Source: Lamellibrachia satsuma (lineage: Eukaryota > Annelida > Polychaeta > Sabellida > Siboglinidae). Taken from it: DNA of 64,000 nucleotides. Where the stretch lies: contig BSQZ01000054.1 in the NCBI GenBank assembly GCA_033239005.1, positions 765,931-829,930 on the forward strand. The letters are read 5' to 3'. The notes under the pieces were generated by a model. It was not told the origin of the DNA, did not search any database, and saw only the letters and a program-made list of their open reading frames with translations. Position 1 is the first letter of the stretch. Every line of letters starts with the position of its first letter. The position numbers and the translations under genes are program-made. Below, in pieces: positions 1-20,614 of the stretch.

Positions 1-134
1 TATTCCGGAAGGTGCTGATGTTGAAAGAAACATTTGGTGAGCCTACACATTCTCACTAATTGAACAATATGTTGACCATTGCTATAGAAGTTGTAGTAGT
101 AACGACGTATCTTCATATAATTCTAACTTTGCAG

Positions 135-8873
<8,739 letters not shown>

Positions 8874-9015
8874 AACTGTGTACGCGCCACAGGAGGATTC
8901 ATCGCTGCTTAGCTTGGACATATGAACATGTACTGTAAACTAGCTAGTTTAATGTACTAAGTGGATTAAATGTGTCACATTGTGCAACTAAATAAGTATA
9001 GACTGGCTGTTAATG

Positions 9016-9343
9016 TGTCAGAGACGAGTAGATTGCCTGCATAGTCACGGAATGACGTAATATGTCAGAGACGAATAACTTGCCTTCATAGTCACCGAAT
9101 GACGTAATGTGTCAGAGATGATAACTTGCCTTCATAGTTACTGAATGACGTAATGTGTCAGAGATGAGTAACTTGTCTTCATAGTTACTGAATGACGCAA
9201 TGTGTCAGAGATGAGTAACTTGTCTTCATAGCCACTGAATGATGTAATGTATCAGAGATGAGTAACTTGTCGTCATAGTCACTGAATGATGTAATGTGTC
9301 AGAAATGCGTAACTTGCCTTTCTAGTCACTGAATGACATAATC
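9016..9343 (+). repeat. 47-bp minisatellite, seven copies
   Basis: TGTCAGAGA starts recur at 9016, 9063, 9110, 9156, 9203, 9250 and 9297 (one unit is 46 bp). Each unit ends in GAATGACGTAAT or a variant. It lies 140 bp past the PARP stop codon, so it is in the 3' UTR or just downstream. Confidence 0.95.
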
Positions 9344-9475
9344 GCACTGCTCCACCAGGTCGTGCTATTAATAGCTGATATTTTTACAACGATGACTCCG
9401 TTATATCAAGGTAATCTAGTCTGTTGTTATTTCAGTCACACCACTTCTATTTCATTCCCTTTCTTCTACTGTCTT

Positions 9476-9478
9476 GTG

Positions 9479-9514
<36 letters not shown>

Positions 9515-9520
9515 TTCGTG
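9476..9520. repeat. (GTGC)n microsatellite
   Basis: Tetranucleotide GTGC run of about 10 units. Confidence 0.95.
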
Positions 9521-9573
9521 TCCGCTCTCTCGCACCCGCTCTCTGCTGTGCTTGTTTGAAGTATAATATCAGA

Positions 9574-9710
9574 CCCGTAGCCAAGGGACAGTCGAAGGGG
9601 TAGTCCGGCCCTGCCCCATGACCTCCATTGGTTCAAACGAGGGCATGGCTTCTCCATAAAAAAAGTTCCGCGTTTTCCTAAATATGACCCCTTGTGAACT
9701 TGGCTACGGG
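9574..9710. mobile_element. Small MITE-like element, 12-bp perfect terminal inverted repeats
   Basis: CCCGTAGCCAAG at 9574-9585 is the exact reverse complement of CTTGGCTACGGG at 9699-9710. The 137-bp body has no coding capacity. No clear target-site duplication flanks it. Confidence 0.6.
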
Positions 9711-11267
9711 CTTGATTGTCGTATAGAAAGAGTTTCGTTTCATTGTGTCGTATAATATTATGAAATGTCTTACTTATTACGTCTCCATTTACATATTTTA
9801 AATTTGCATTGAAAAAAATTGCTTTATGAAGTACTGGTTACACACGCCTTAAAGGTGCCAGCATGAAATGTATAATCATGATGTACACGTGTGTACGCAT
9901 GCATATGTGGGTGTATCCATGCATGCAGACATTCGTGTCAGCACCACACAAAGCCTTCGTGATGTTTTCAGTTGTTTTACTCGACACAATTACTGCTAGA
10001 GACTGTCACCAAGCAAACTTGTTTGATAATGTCACCGTGTCTAATGATATGTCCTTGTGGTATGTCAGTGTGCTCTATAATATATATGGATGGTTAAGCT
10101 TATTAGTATTTGTTGCTTGTCTAATGTGAACGTCCAGAAGGAATACTCAAACTAACACAAAAATGGTTTAGCATTTCTGCTATGCGGATGCCTTTTGTAG
10201 GACAGCTTTTGCTGGGGTTCAACAATTATACCCAGTTTCTACAACACGTTCGCACAAAATAAATGTTAAACCTGCACAGTTGTCTCTTGTTGATAAGCAT
10301 TTGGATTGTTTTATACTACTTTAGCACAATATTAATTTGACATGGACATCAGAATAATATTTGTATCCTAGACAATGTGCAGTGTTTCCCCTGTAATATA
10401 AAAAGAGGTGAGCCACCTCACTGTTTTTTTCATCACCTCGCCAAAAATTAAACATTACACATACAGCACACAAAAGTACCCTTATTTCCAATGTGGTCCC
10501 GAAGTTGTTGCATGTAACAGTGTTACACATATTTTATTCCTGTCTTATTTAGTTCGATATATCTCACTACATTTATAAGCACTAAGGCGCCTCTAGGTGT
10601 CACCGTGGTAATGCGTGGTAATACGCGGTGTGCGTGTAAACAGTATTCTATTAGCGAACAATCTATGGGGCCGACATTGGTCATGTCTTGACTTTTATAA
10701 TGAAACAGCTTACTGGCTGGGTGATTGGTCTGTACGCCAATGAAAAAACGTGATTAACAATCCAGGCAATCTGCTTCGATAACATAATTATGCACATGTT
10801 AATTAACATGTTAACTAACAATATTGATTTAATGCACACAATTGTTAGAAAGCTGTTACGTGTGTAAATACTTTCAACAAACGAACAACTCTCAAATGAC
10901 GGTTGCAGTAACCTTTCATTTGAATGTAATAACAATGTGGCAACATTTATTTATAATCATGGTCTTTCCCCCCCCCCCTATAAGAGTATATAATTTTGTA
11001 ATAAATAGACTAGATAATAATTATGTTTAGCACAACCAGGAAACAATATAAGATCTAAATTCAGCAATAATCCAGATCCAGGGGGAGTGACCCCCCCCCC
11101 CGGACGCCCTTGTCTGCGACGTAATCTGAAAAATTAAAATGGCCAGCACCCGAAACAGCTTAGACCTGACACTGCGGTAATATTAGATTACGTTATTTTA
11201 ACGACATCTGTGGCGTACGTGCAATAACGACATTCTCATACGACTGATTACAGCATTAATGTAAACC
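9711..11267. other. Intergenic, no gene recognised
   Basis: AT-rich sequence without convincing coding, RNA or repeat structure. A poly-C run at 11091-11101 next to GGACGCCC resembles a fragment of a dispersed repeat also hinted at near 49585. Confidence 0.5.
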
Positions 11268-11967
11268 TGTCAGTCCTAATTCAGCATCTGATATATCTGT
11301 GTTGGCCCATGATTCAGTTATACCAATTATGTGAGGGTCAATATCTTCTACCATAATGTTTAACTCGTTTTTCATAGTAAATAAGACTGTTTAGGAAAGA
11401 TCGAATAGGAAGAAGGGGCGGGGGAGTTATTTTATATGTTAAAGAATCTATTCAGGCTTATGAAATAAAACTAGAAAGGGAAGCAGATTGCGATGAAGCT
11501 GTTTGGTGCAAAATTGTTTCAGGAAATTCAAAATTAACTGTTGGATTAGTTTACCGAAGTCCAAACATAAACGAAGAGGATAAAAAAAACGCTATAAAGG
11601 AAGTTAGTAAAGGGGATTGTATCATAAAGGGAGATTTTAACCATGGACACATACAATGGAATTCTCTAGAGAGCACAAGGATTGAGGACCAATAATTTCT
11701 ATTTTTAATCCAGTATAGCTTTCTTACTCAGCACGTGCTAGAACGAACCAGGGGAGAAAATGTATTAGATATAGTTTTGTCATCACAAAAAGAATTAGTG
11801 GACAATGTAAAAATATTTGAACCATTGGGTAACAGTGACCATAATCAATTACATTTTGACATCAATGTAAAATCAGAAAGTAAAAATAAGAAAGCGTACA
11901 AGAGAAACTTCCACAAAGGTAACTACAAAGATAGAGAAAATACTTAGCAAAGCTAAATTGGAATAAC

Positions 11968-12753
11968 ATGCTGATGAACAAGACCGCAATTGAATGTTGG
12001 AATATTCTAAAATATGAAATTGAGAGTATCATCGATAAATTTGTTCCCTTCCAAAAACAAGGAAAACGGTGTAGAAAGAAACACTTGTCAAAAGTGGCTA
12101 TTAGAAAAATAGTGTTAAAACAAACTATGTGGAGGGTTTATAGGCGTACCAGAAAGGACGAAGACTATGCAAATTACAAAGAGGCACTTAATGTAGCTAC
12201 AACTGAAATCAGACAATCTAAAAGAAGCTATGAGCAAAAACTAGCATGTAACATAAAACATGACAGCAAGAGTTTTTATGCATATGTCAGGAGTAAACAA
12301 AACGTACAAGACAAGGTTGGACCTCTAGAAGACAGTGCTGGAAATATAGTATCACAGGGGTTTTTAATGGCGGGAGACCTAAATGGTTACTTCAGTTCAG
12401 TGTTTACCAAAGAAGATATTAGTTCATTACCAGTTACTGATGCTAAATTTCAGGAGGCTAAATCTGACTATTTAGGTCCGTTAGTTGTAACTCCAGAATC
12501 GTTAGCTAAGAAAATAAAGGCAATGAAGGATAACAAATCACCGGGAGTGGATGGGATTCCTCCAAAATTACTAATGGAAACAGTAGAACAAATCAGTATA
12601 CCACTTGCAAGAGTATTCAACTTGTCATTAAAAGATGGAGTTGTTCCGTTTGAATGGAAAGAAGAAAACGATCTAGACAGATTAGTGAAATGGTCTGAGA
12701 AATGGCAGATGCTGTTCAATTTTGGGAAATACATACAGGACATGGGAACTTGA
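11968..12753 (+). pseudogene. LINE copy A, connection domain and N-terminal RT remnant
   Basis: 261-codon frame covering the region between endonuclease and RT, plus RT motifs 0-1 (SPGVDGIPPKLL, PLARVFNLSL, VPFEWK). It is fused by deletion to the post-catalytic LVKWSEKWQMLFNFGK. The next segment continues in another frame. Confidence 0.85.
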
Positions 12754-13403
12754 ATGTAAACTATAAAATGGGAGATACTGTTCTGGGTACTACTGTAAAA
12801 GAAAAGGACTTAGGAGTTACAATAAGCGCTGATATGAAAGTTTCGGAGCAGTGTGGTATTGCAGCTTCAAAGGGTAATCAAATTCTTGGATTGATTAGAA
12901 GAAACATAACATACAAGGGAAAAAAGTTAATTATACCTCTTTATAAAGCAATAGTTAGACCTCATTTAGAATACTGTATACAAGCATGGATACCATATCG
13001 TAAGAAGGATATAGATACGCTTGAACGCATACAAAGGAGAGCAACTAAAATGATTCCAGAACTTAGAGACCTTAGTTATGAAGAACGCCTGAAAGAATGT
13101 GGTTTAACAACTCTAGAGACAAGGAGGGTAAGAGGAGATCAGACTGAAATTTTTAAGATATTGAATGGGTATGAAAATATTGATAGAAATATGTTTTTCT
13201 CACTCAAGAAGGATAGCAGAACTAGAGGACATAAGGTAAAATTGGTAAAGGATCAATATAGATTGGACACCAGGAAGCACTCGTTCTCACAGAGGACAAT
13301 AAGTGAATGGAACAAATTGTCTACAGATTGTGTAACTGCTAGCAGCGTGAATATGTTTAAAAACAAGGTTGACACATATCTCAGGAGGGCGGGTTATAAG
13401 TAG
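12702..13403 (+). pseudogene. LINE copy A, C-terminal domain
   Basis: Frame in a different phase from the preceding one, real from about residue 20 (VNYKMGDTVLGTT). It shows the LGVTIS, RPHLEYCIQAW, LERIQRRATKMIPEL and WNKLSTDCV blocks of the CR1/jockey C-terminus, ending YLRRAGYK. Confidence 0.85.
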
Positions 13404-13504
13404 ATGAACATTGTTGGACTCTCGATAAGCCAATGGCTTCCTTGTCCACTTGTCATATGGGCCTTTGGCTTGGATGGCAAATCTTGTTAAAAAATCTTGT
13501 TATG

Positions 13505-15335
13505 CCTTGGCCTCATCCTAGACCAAGTTATTGCTAGTAACCTATAATAACACGGGGCCTAACATATAACACTTACTTGACTAGTAAATTGTATCTGCTC
13601 CCGTTTTCATGTTCAACCTTCTCTTTTTCAAACTCATAATTAAAATTGGACGTTATAAAACAAACTGAACACGACATCATGTGCAGAGATGAGTAGGAAA
13701 TACCAAAATGTTTTAGAACGTTGCTCAACCCCACTCACAAGATAAAACGCACCGGCCCTTTCATGGATAGTCATTTCGTTATTAAAGCCCACTGGCGACC
13801 AATAAGTGAACCACACAGTTGTCACCAATGGGTGTCAACAGGGTGTATATTGACGTCGGTTCTTCTTTATGGCGATAGCAGTTTGTTGGAGTCTCATTCG
13901 AATATTGCTTGAGAGCTTGGCTGTGTCCCCATCAAGTTCTTTCTTAGTCAGCCTATTGTTATAGTGGACTTCTATAGACACTTCCTGGGTGCTATCACAT
14001 TTTGTATCAAACCAACGTGAGTGGAAAATCTCTACTTGCTATGCGGTATTGCTCTATCGTCGATCGGAAGGGCACCCTTCTTACAAATAGAGAGAAACTA
14101 AGTATCAGGAAAGTGACACTCGCCATTCTATATTCCAACGTGAGGCAGCACCCAAGAGTTTGAAGTCCAGGAATAGTTCATTCTAATGAATGCTGTTAGA
14201 CTCCTGGATGATAAACCACACCAAGACCGCACAGAGTGTCTCGTGACACTGAGGAGTCTCTGCCAAAGGGAGCCAGTGTTTCAACCGCATCAGGACAGAT
14301 GTTGGACACTGCAGAGACCTGACGGAGAAGTTGGGATACAATCAAAACGGTCCTACCTAATATGACCGTGGAGAGGACCCTCAAACGATGAAACATCTCC
14401 TAGAATGCCCTTTCCTACCAGAGTCTCCCAGGGCAGACGATTTGGCAGTTTACAATTCCTGTGCCAAAGTTTGTGTTATGCAGCGCCGGGGAAAAGAGCG
14501 ACACAAGAAGAGAACGGACACTGATCAAATGGGTTTGCGGTTGACGTAGATCAGTGGTTCTGCACAACGTCCACATACTGGCCCGTATCCTTCTTCTTCA
14601 TTATACTGCAAAATCGCGCAGTGCCTAGTAGGTTTGTGCCGGTTTCTCTGTTGTAGTCGACAGTAAAACGACAGTATATTTAATTGCATTCACCCTTCCG
14701 ATGCCATCAAAATAACGTAATAATAGCTCCACGTTCTTTTGCGTGTTCGCCATTTTGTTTTTCCAGATTACGTCACAGCTAAGGAGTGCGCCGCGGGCAG
14801 GCAAAATGTTTTCCCATAATGGGTCCTGGCAAGCAGCGCCTCGCGTGGTCGCGATTGGCTACGGAGAATTGCTGACCTACGAACTCTTGCCAGCGTTTGT
14901 GGTGGCAATCCTGCGCAACTTCAGTCTCGTTATCTGGACAGTCATCATCATGTTGTTGATCATCAGCTAAATTGTAGTTATCGGTAAAAAAAATAGATTT
15001 ACTATAATTGAATTCAACATGTTTTCCCAGATACCATTGAATTTTTTTTTCAAAAAGGCAATTTTTTCCCCATAAAGGTAGGTTTAGATAGATGGTTATG
15101 GGAATTGCACATTTATTCATCTGATATTATTAGCAATAATGTTTGTTATACCTTCTCATATTGTGCTCATGGCTTGTTTTGCTTGTTTTATATGATTGTA
15201 ATAAATAATTATTGACTGACTGAAAGTTTGTCCTTGCTTTTATGGCGGCACAATTCTAAGAGTAATCCACGTTGATTTCATGTGTTTGTTATATTTAGTT
15301 CAATTACAAAAAAACTGTTTGATTTATAAAAAAAA
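13505..15335. other. Intergenic; weak LINE relic near 14190-14480
   Basis: Mostly unrecognised. In one + frame near 14370-14440 the pattern TMKHLLECPFLPESPRADD resembles the C-terminal MEHLL.CP block of jockey-type LINEs, which suggests a badly decayed copy. An AATAAATAATTATTGACTGACTGA tail near 15200 looks like another LINE 3' end. Confidence 0.35.
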
Positions 15336-15530
15336 TTACAGACCAGTGAGTTTAACATCAGTTGCATGTAAATTACTCAAAACATTAATAAGAGACCACA
15401 TGGTGGAATTCCTTGTAAAAAATAAAATAATAATACATCTCAACATGGGTTCCTAAAAGCAAGGTCATGTGTAACTAATCTCTTATGTTTTTTTGAATAA
15501 ATTACAAAGTGGGTAGATGACGGGTCACCA

Positions 15531-15797
15531 GTGGATGTTGTCTACTTAGATTTTCAGAAAGCTTTCGATAAAGTGCCACATCAAAGGTTGTTACTTAAAC
15601 TAAAAGCCCATGACATACGTAATGATGTAATCAACTGGATAGAAAAGTGGCTTACACACAAAAAACAGAGATTAATAGTAGGTGGTGAGATTTTAAACTG
15701 GAAATCTGTTTTGAGTGGGGTACCACAGGGATCAGTATTGGGCCCTATACTGTTTTTAATATATATAAATGATTTGGAAGATGAAATATCTGGCTAA
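15531..15797 (+). pseudogene. LINE copy B, RT core
   Basis: 88 codons of RT motifs A and B (DFQKAFDKV; GVPQGSVLGP). A stop at 15795-15797 separates it from the FADD motif, which follows in the same frame. Confidence 0.85.
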
Positions 15798-16045
15798 GTA
15801 CTCAAATTTGCAGATGACACAAAAGTATTCAAAAAGGTTACTAATGATACAGATAAACAAAGTTTACAGGATGATCTAGATAAATTAGTTAAATGGTCAG
15901 AAAAATGGCAAATGTTATTAAATTTTGGGAAGTGTAAATGTATACACATAGGACATGGAAACATGGACGAAGAATATAAAATGAGGGATGCTGTACTAGG
16001 TAGAACCACACAAGAAAGGACTTAGGAGTAACGCTTAGTGCTGAC

Positions 16046-16615
16046 ATGAACGTTTCAGAGCAATGTGGGATTGCTGCTTCGAAAGGAAATCAAATTATAG
16101 GGCTAATTAGGAGAACTATCACGTATAAGGGGAAACATTTAATTGTACCCCTGTACAAAGCAATAGTTAGACCACATTTGGAATATTGTATTCAAGCATG
16201 GAGGCCATATCGCAAAAAGGACATAGACAAACTAGAAAGAATGCAACGAAGAGCAACTAAAATGATTCCAGAATTGAGAGACCTTAGTTACGAAAGTCGC
16301 TTATTACAATGTGGTTTGACAACACTAGAGACCAGGAGACTAAGAGGAGACCAAATAGAAGTGTTTAAAATAGTGAATGGTTATGAGGATGTTGACAGGA
16401 ATATGTTCTTCAAACTTAAAGAAGGCAGTAGAACCAGAGGACACAAAGCAGCATTAGTTAAGGAGCAGTGTAGGTTGTACACGAGAAAGTACTCTTTCTC
16501 ACAGAGGGTGATAAATGAATGGAACAAACTGCCAAATGATTGTGTTAATGCTAGTAGTGTGAATATATTTAAAAATAGAATTGACAGATATTTGATAAGG
16601 GCGGGCTACACATAG
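16046..16615 (+). pseudogene. LINE copy B, C-terminal domain
   Basis: 189 codons running from the EQCGIAASKGNQIIGL block to YLIRAGYT. About 75% identical by eye to copy A over the same span. Confidence 0.85.
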
Positions 16616-16789
16616 ATGAGAAAATTGTTGGACTCTCGATAAGCCAATGGATTCCTTGTCCACTTGCCATCTGGAACTTGTTGTTAAATCTTGTTAAATC
16701 TAAAACAAATGCAAGTGAAATTACCGTTATTTTCAACAGGTCAAGTTCAAGCCACGTGTCATTGTTGACATAGGTTCAATTGAACGCGT

Positions 16790-17424
16790 TAAATCGGCAG
16801 TTTGCCTACGTTAATTTAAATTACGTAAATATTGTTTCTTTTTAAAGGCACCGAGAGGCGATTCGATGGACGTTCTGGCTTGCGTCGTTTAGAGATTAGC
16901 TGTACTTCGAGACCACGCCATTTTCTTCGTAGTTCGTTTTCGAACTCGCCATAATTCTTTCTTTATAATTTAAATCACTGTTTTCTACCCACTAAATGTA
17001 AGTTTATATGAATATGCGTAAGTAGTCTATTATGTAGTTAATTTATATAATTGCGCTATAATAGCTTCAGATCACAGCTTAGACACAGTGTTAATGTTTG
17101 CGAAAGTCTGTCCAGTAATGTTGACAACGTCAGCCGTTAGCGTTTTCGTTAGTTATAACGTAGTTACTATTCACTATTGTTTAGTGTCTACCGTTTAGCC
17201 TGTGTAGATTAATGTATTTAAGCCTACTATTTCTCCATGTATGCTTAATGTTTCTATTGCCCACGTAATTTGTAATCGCCGAATAACGTTTAGTTTTTAG
17301 CCTAGTCGCCAGACGGCGCCACTACTAATATTTAACTGCTTTTTCTTTGCAGTTCGACTGTTACTATTGTTATTACTGAAGTCAATAAAGTACGAAATTC
17401 AGAAACAGTGATGCAGCCAATTTA
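16790..17424 (+). repeat. 5' LTR of BEL/Pao element
   Basis: Aligns end to end with 22334-22966 (TAAATCGGCAGTTTGCC ... ATGCAGCCAATTTA). It contains a TATAATTGCGCTATAATAG promoter-like stretch and a GTCAATAAAGT polyadenylation signal near its end. The 5' edge may be truncated, because the 3' LTR is preceded by TAGTTAGGCGGGAG, which could be LTR sequence absent here. Confidence 0.9.
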
Positions 17425-17453
17425 GTCGAAATTTACCGGTTTCAAATCACGCC

Positions 17454-18005
17454 ATGGAAGAAGCTCTCCGCGCCTATGACGAGTTGTAGAAGGACCCGGG
17501 AGTAAAGAAGACCCTTCTAACAAGAAGTATCAACGAACTAACAACAGTTGTCAGTCGTGGAAAATATGCCCAGGCTGATACTGTCAATTCTGCTAGACGC
17601 CGTGCACGAGATTGCATCGAAGAACTTGACGAAATCAACGTTCAAATGGAAACCACACTATTACAGTGGGACATCGTCTTCGAAGTCGACGAACATGACG
17701 TCACCAGCCCCACCGCACGGATGATGGATATACAGAAGAACATCGAAGAAATCTTCATCAAAGAAGCTGAGATTGATAAATTACACAGTGAATGGCTCGA
17801 AGGTCATGTCACCGAAACTGCAGCCGTCAACGCCAACGCCGCTGTCTTTGCGAAGACACTGGAAGCACTTGAGATGATCACAGAAATGTTAACGAGCCAA
17901 AAGACGAACTCATCAATTCGCACAACCGGCATGAGCCCCCCCCCAAATGGGATGGCCACATTAAGAACTTTTATTCATGGCGCCTCCAATTCGAACAATA
18001 TTTAA
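17454..18005 (+). pseudogene. BEL/Pao gag, N-terminal part
   Basis: Starts ATGGAAGAAGCTC just after the LTR, with an in-frame stop at 17487-17489. Helical, acidic gag-type sequence follows (RARDCIEELDEIN, LHSEWLEGHVTE). A C9 tract near 17940 is the likely site of a frameshift, because the expected YSWRLQFEQYLKSA continues in another frame. Confidence 0.8.
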
Positions 18006-18113
18006 AGTCTGCAGATAATCAACAAGGACGAATACAAGTTACAAGTTGATGTTTGTCTTACACGCTTCAGTACTACCCCCACGAGTACTGCTTGAATCGA
18101 AAGCTGCACTACT

Positions 18114-18611
18114 ATGAGCGGCCCGAACAGCGTGTGGGTCAGACTGGAGGAAAAGATCACAAAAGCGGCTGTTATCAAAGAAATCATTTCAGAAATGGAG
18201 GCGATTCGTCCCATCCGTCAAAAAACTGCCTTGGAGATGAGGGTGGTGTTAGACCGGCTACCCGACTTCGCCCGCCGTGTGACAGAAGTTGGAAAGCAGT
18301 CTGAACTTCAATCTCCGACTGTGCTTCATATCGTCAGCAGTAAGCTAGAGCCGGAGCTTTACTATGAGTTTGAAAGATGGATGAGACATGACCATCCAGC
18401 CGAAAAACTCTCTGTCAGCAGGATCATGGAGTTCCTCCGAGCAGAGACAGAAGCACGCGAGCAGATAGCACCGACGAAGATTACCAGACCTGATGCGAAG
18501 TGGAAGCCTTCGGTAAATCACTTCATTGTTGTAATATCCTCTAGAGCAGGAGTACATCAGAGGACGTCCACCAACTTGGTATATTCCGATCCATGTTCTC
18601 TGGGATGCTGA
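18114..18611 (+). pseudogene. BEL/Pao gag, C-terminal part
   Basis: The ORF resembles the DUF1759-to-zinc-knuckle stretch of BEL gag (LEPELYYEFERWM, RIMEFLRAETEAREQ). A cysteine-rich stretch (CYSCFCRHNN, CSDCK) follows near 18690-18770 in a different frame. Confidence 0.75.
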
Positions 18612-18819
18612 GTACATCACAAGTTCATTGATTTTCCGGTTTTTCAAGAACAATGACCTTGGCAGCGCCGTGACACCATCAAGACAGCTGGACGCTGCTA
18701 CAGCTGCTTCTGTAGACACAACAACACCCAATTCACGAAGCCGAAGCAGTGCAGCGATTGTAAGATGCTGAATTGCGTCACTAACAGAAGTTTGTCAAGC
18801 GCAAATTCTCCCGCACAAG

Positions 18820-19581
18820 GTGTTTCGATGTATTCGCCTTCGATACAGCCATTTGGCAACGTCACCGATGAATCTTGCAGCAGTCAGCTTCACGTCCCTG
18901 CCAAGAATGACGTCAACAACGCCAAATCCTACACACGGCTTTCTAGATCATGTCCTCGGTCAACACGACATTCGACGATTCTCACCGACCACCTACGACG
19001 AGATTCGTGACGTGAACGAAGTGTGGCATCAGATAGTCGCTTTCTTTGATAGCGGAAGTGATACCACCCTCATCAAATCCTCGCTAGCCAAACCACTTGG
19101 CCTCGTCGGCACTTCAGAACTGTTCCACTATGGTGTGGCAGGAGGAAGCAAACTCGAAAGAAGTACTCGGTACACGCTGCAGGTACGACCAAGGTACGAC
19201 CACAAGAACCATGGGTAGGCTCTCGAAGCCATGGGGATCAAACAACCGGCCCATGATTCTCCTGCCATTGGTGAGACCGTATTTGAAGACTTCCCGTATC
19301 TTCGTCCAGCTCAGGGATGTCTACCGCTTGACGGAACAGCTATCGATCTTCTTGTGGGGTACGACCATGCATACCTCATCACCGCTTCACGCATCATCTC
19401 CGCGCCGACAAAGTCTGATCAACATCCTAGTGCAGCCTATACTCGCTTGGGATGGACGATCTTTGGCGGAGCGATTCCGCAGCCAAGAGCTGTCGTAAGT
19501 AACCTCTCGTCAGTTCACCACGTCCAAAGACTCGAAGAAGAGGACAATCTGAAGGCACTTTTTTACTCTGATGTCACATGA
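18820..19581 (+). pseudogene. BEL/Pao aspartic protease region
   Basis: FFDSGSDTTLIKSSLA (18820 frame) is the protease active-site motif (D-S-G). After a frameshift near 19220, IDLLVGYDHAYLI and LGWTIFGG give the protease C-terminal block typical of BEL/Pao. The stop is at 19579. Confidence 0.85.
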
Positions 19582-19692
19582 GTAAAACCTACGAGCGCTT
19601 GCGTCTGCAGTGACAAGGAATTGGCCGAAGCAAGTTCTTGAAACGCCAAAACAACGATTGAGATCACTGATAAAGGGAGAATCCGAGTACGC

Positions 19693-20614
19693 ATGCCGTG
19701 GCGTGACGGATACCCAGGTGCGCATCCTTTCAACAAAGAAAAGACAGTTGCTCGTATGTACCAACAAGAAAACGACTTGAAACGCAAAGGACGCATTGAA
19801 GAGTACAACAAAGAAATGTACGATCTCTTGACTCAAGGATTCGTACGTCCACTCATATCTGCAGAAGCAAACGACGGTCGTGGGTGGTATCTCGAACACC
19901 ATGCTGTCTACCGCGAGGACAAGTCCAGCACGAAAGTCCGCATCGTCTGGAACGCTGCCGCACAGTTCAGAGGTGTGTCGCTCAATGGTGGCTTTCACAA
20001 TGGTCCCCACCTATTGAACTCGCTCGTCTCATGTCACTGTGCTTGGCGTCGCGACCGTAGGAGACGTGAAGAAGATGTTTAATCAGATCGAGGTTGCTAC
20101 ATCCGACCAAATCTTCCATCGCTTTGTGTGGCGCTTTGGAGATGACAACTCGCCGCCAATCGCATTCCAATGGCTTCGCCTGCCGTTTGGTGACCGACCC
20201 GCACCATACATCGCCACCAGTTCGGTCAGAACGTTGGCTGAGATCTCGCGCCAATCTGAACCCATAGGAAGCAGCATCGTCGACAACGAGATGTACATGG
20301 ACGATATCGGCCACTCTACTGCGACCGCAGAGGCTGCTCTCACAGCAAGAGACGAAGTGAATACTGTGCTTGCACGAGGAAAGTTCGAGACCAAAGTATG
20401 GAACTCAAACCACCCCGCAGTGGATGATAACCCAGATGAGACTGTCGTCGACGTCTTGGGACACAGATGGAATAAAGAACACGACATCTACGCCCTCAAG
20501 TTACGAAATTTGCAACTGGAGTTGGGACCAGTGACGAAACGTACCATCTTGGGACTCGTCGCGAAGATATGGGACCCTCTGGGCATACTCGCGCCCGTGT
20601 CTGTCAACTTCTGA
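19693..20614 (+). pseudogene. BEL/Pao reverse transcriptase
   Basis: EHHAVYRED and VRIVWNAAAQFRGVSLN are the start of RT. A frameshift between 20030 and 20082 leads into GDVKKMFNQIEV, FQWLRLPFG and the intact catalytic MYMDDIG near 20290. WDPLGILAPVSV marks the end of RT; a stop lies at 20612. Confidence 0.9.

Larger units (their letters stand above)
11268..13500 (+). mobile_element. CR1-like non-LTR retrotransposon copy A, twin-primed and internally deleted
   Basis: Fossil LINE. 11268-11375 carries the start of the endonuclease on the - strand (ITESWAN motif), while from about 11386 the rest of the endonuclease continues on the + strand (RKDRIGRRGGGVILYVK, GDFN at 11634, SDHN at 11838). The connection domain and start of RT follow (KSPGVDGIPPKLL), then an abrupt join from FEWKE to NDLDRLVKWSEKW that removes the RT core including the catalytic Asp pair. 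The C-terminal region (HLEYCIQAW, ATKMIPELRDLSYEERL) and the 3' UTR with AAATCTTGTT repeats are intact. Several stops and frameshifts make it dead. It shares its family with copies at 15336, 46030, 58685 and 59885. Confidence 0.9.
15336..16712 (+). mobile_element. CR1-like LINE copy B, 5' truncated
   Basis: Begins inside RT (NYRPVSLTSVACKLL near 15337) and keeps the core: VVYLDFQKAFDKVPHQRLL, GVPQGSVLGPILFLIYIND and FADDTKVF, here with the catalytic F-ADD. Then LVKWSEKWQMLLNFGKCKC and the full C-terminal domain. Stops at 15796 and a frameshift near 16015 disable it. The 3' UTR (GACTCTCGATAAGCCAATGG) ends with AAATCTTGTT repeats near 16700. Confidence 0.9.

Noticed and set aside
14743..14970. 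75-codon frame with a hydrophobic C-terminus
   Set aside because: No homology, no splice or neighbour support; within chance expectation.
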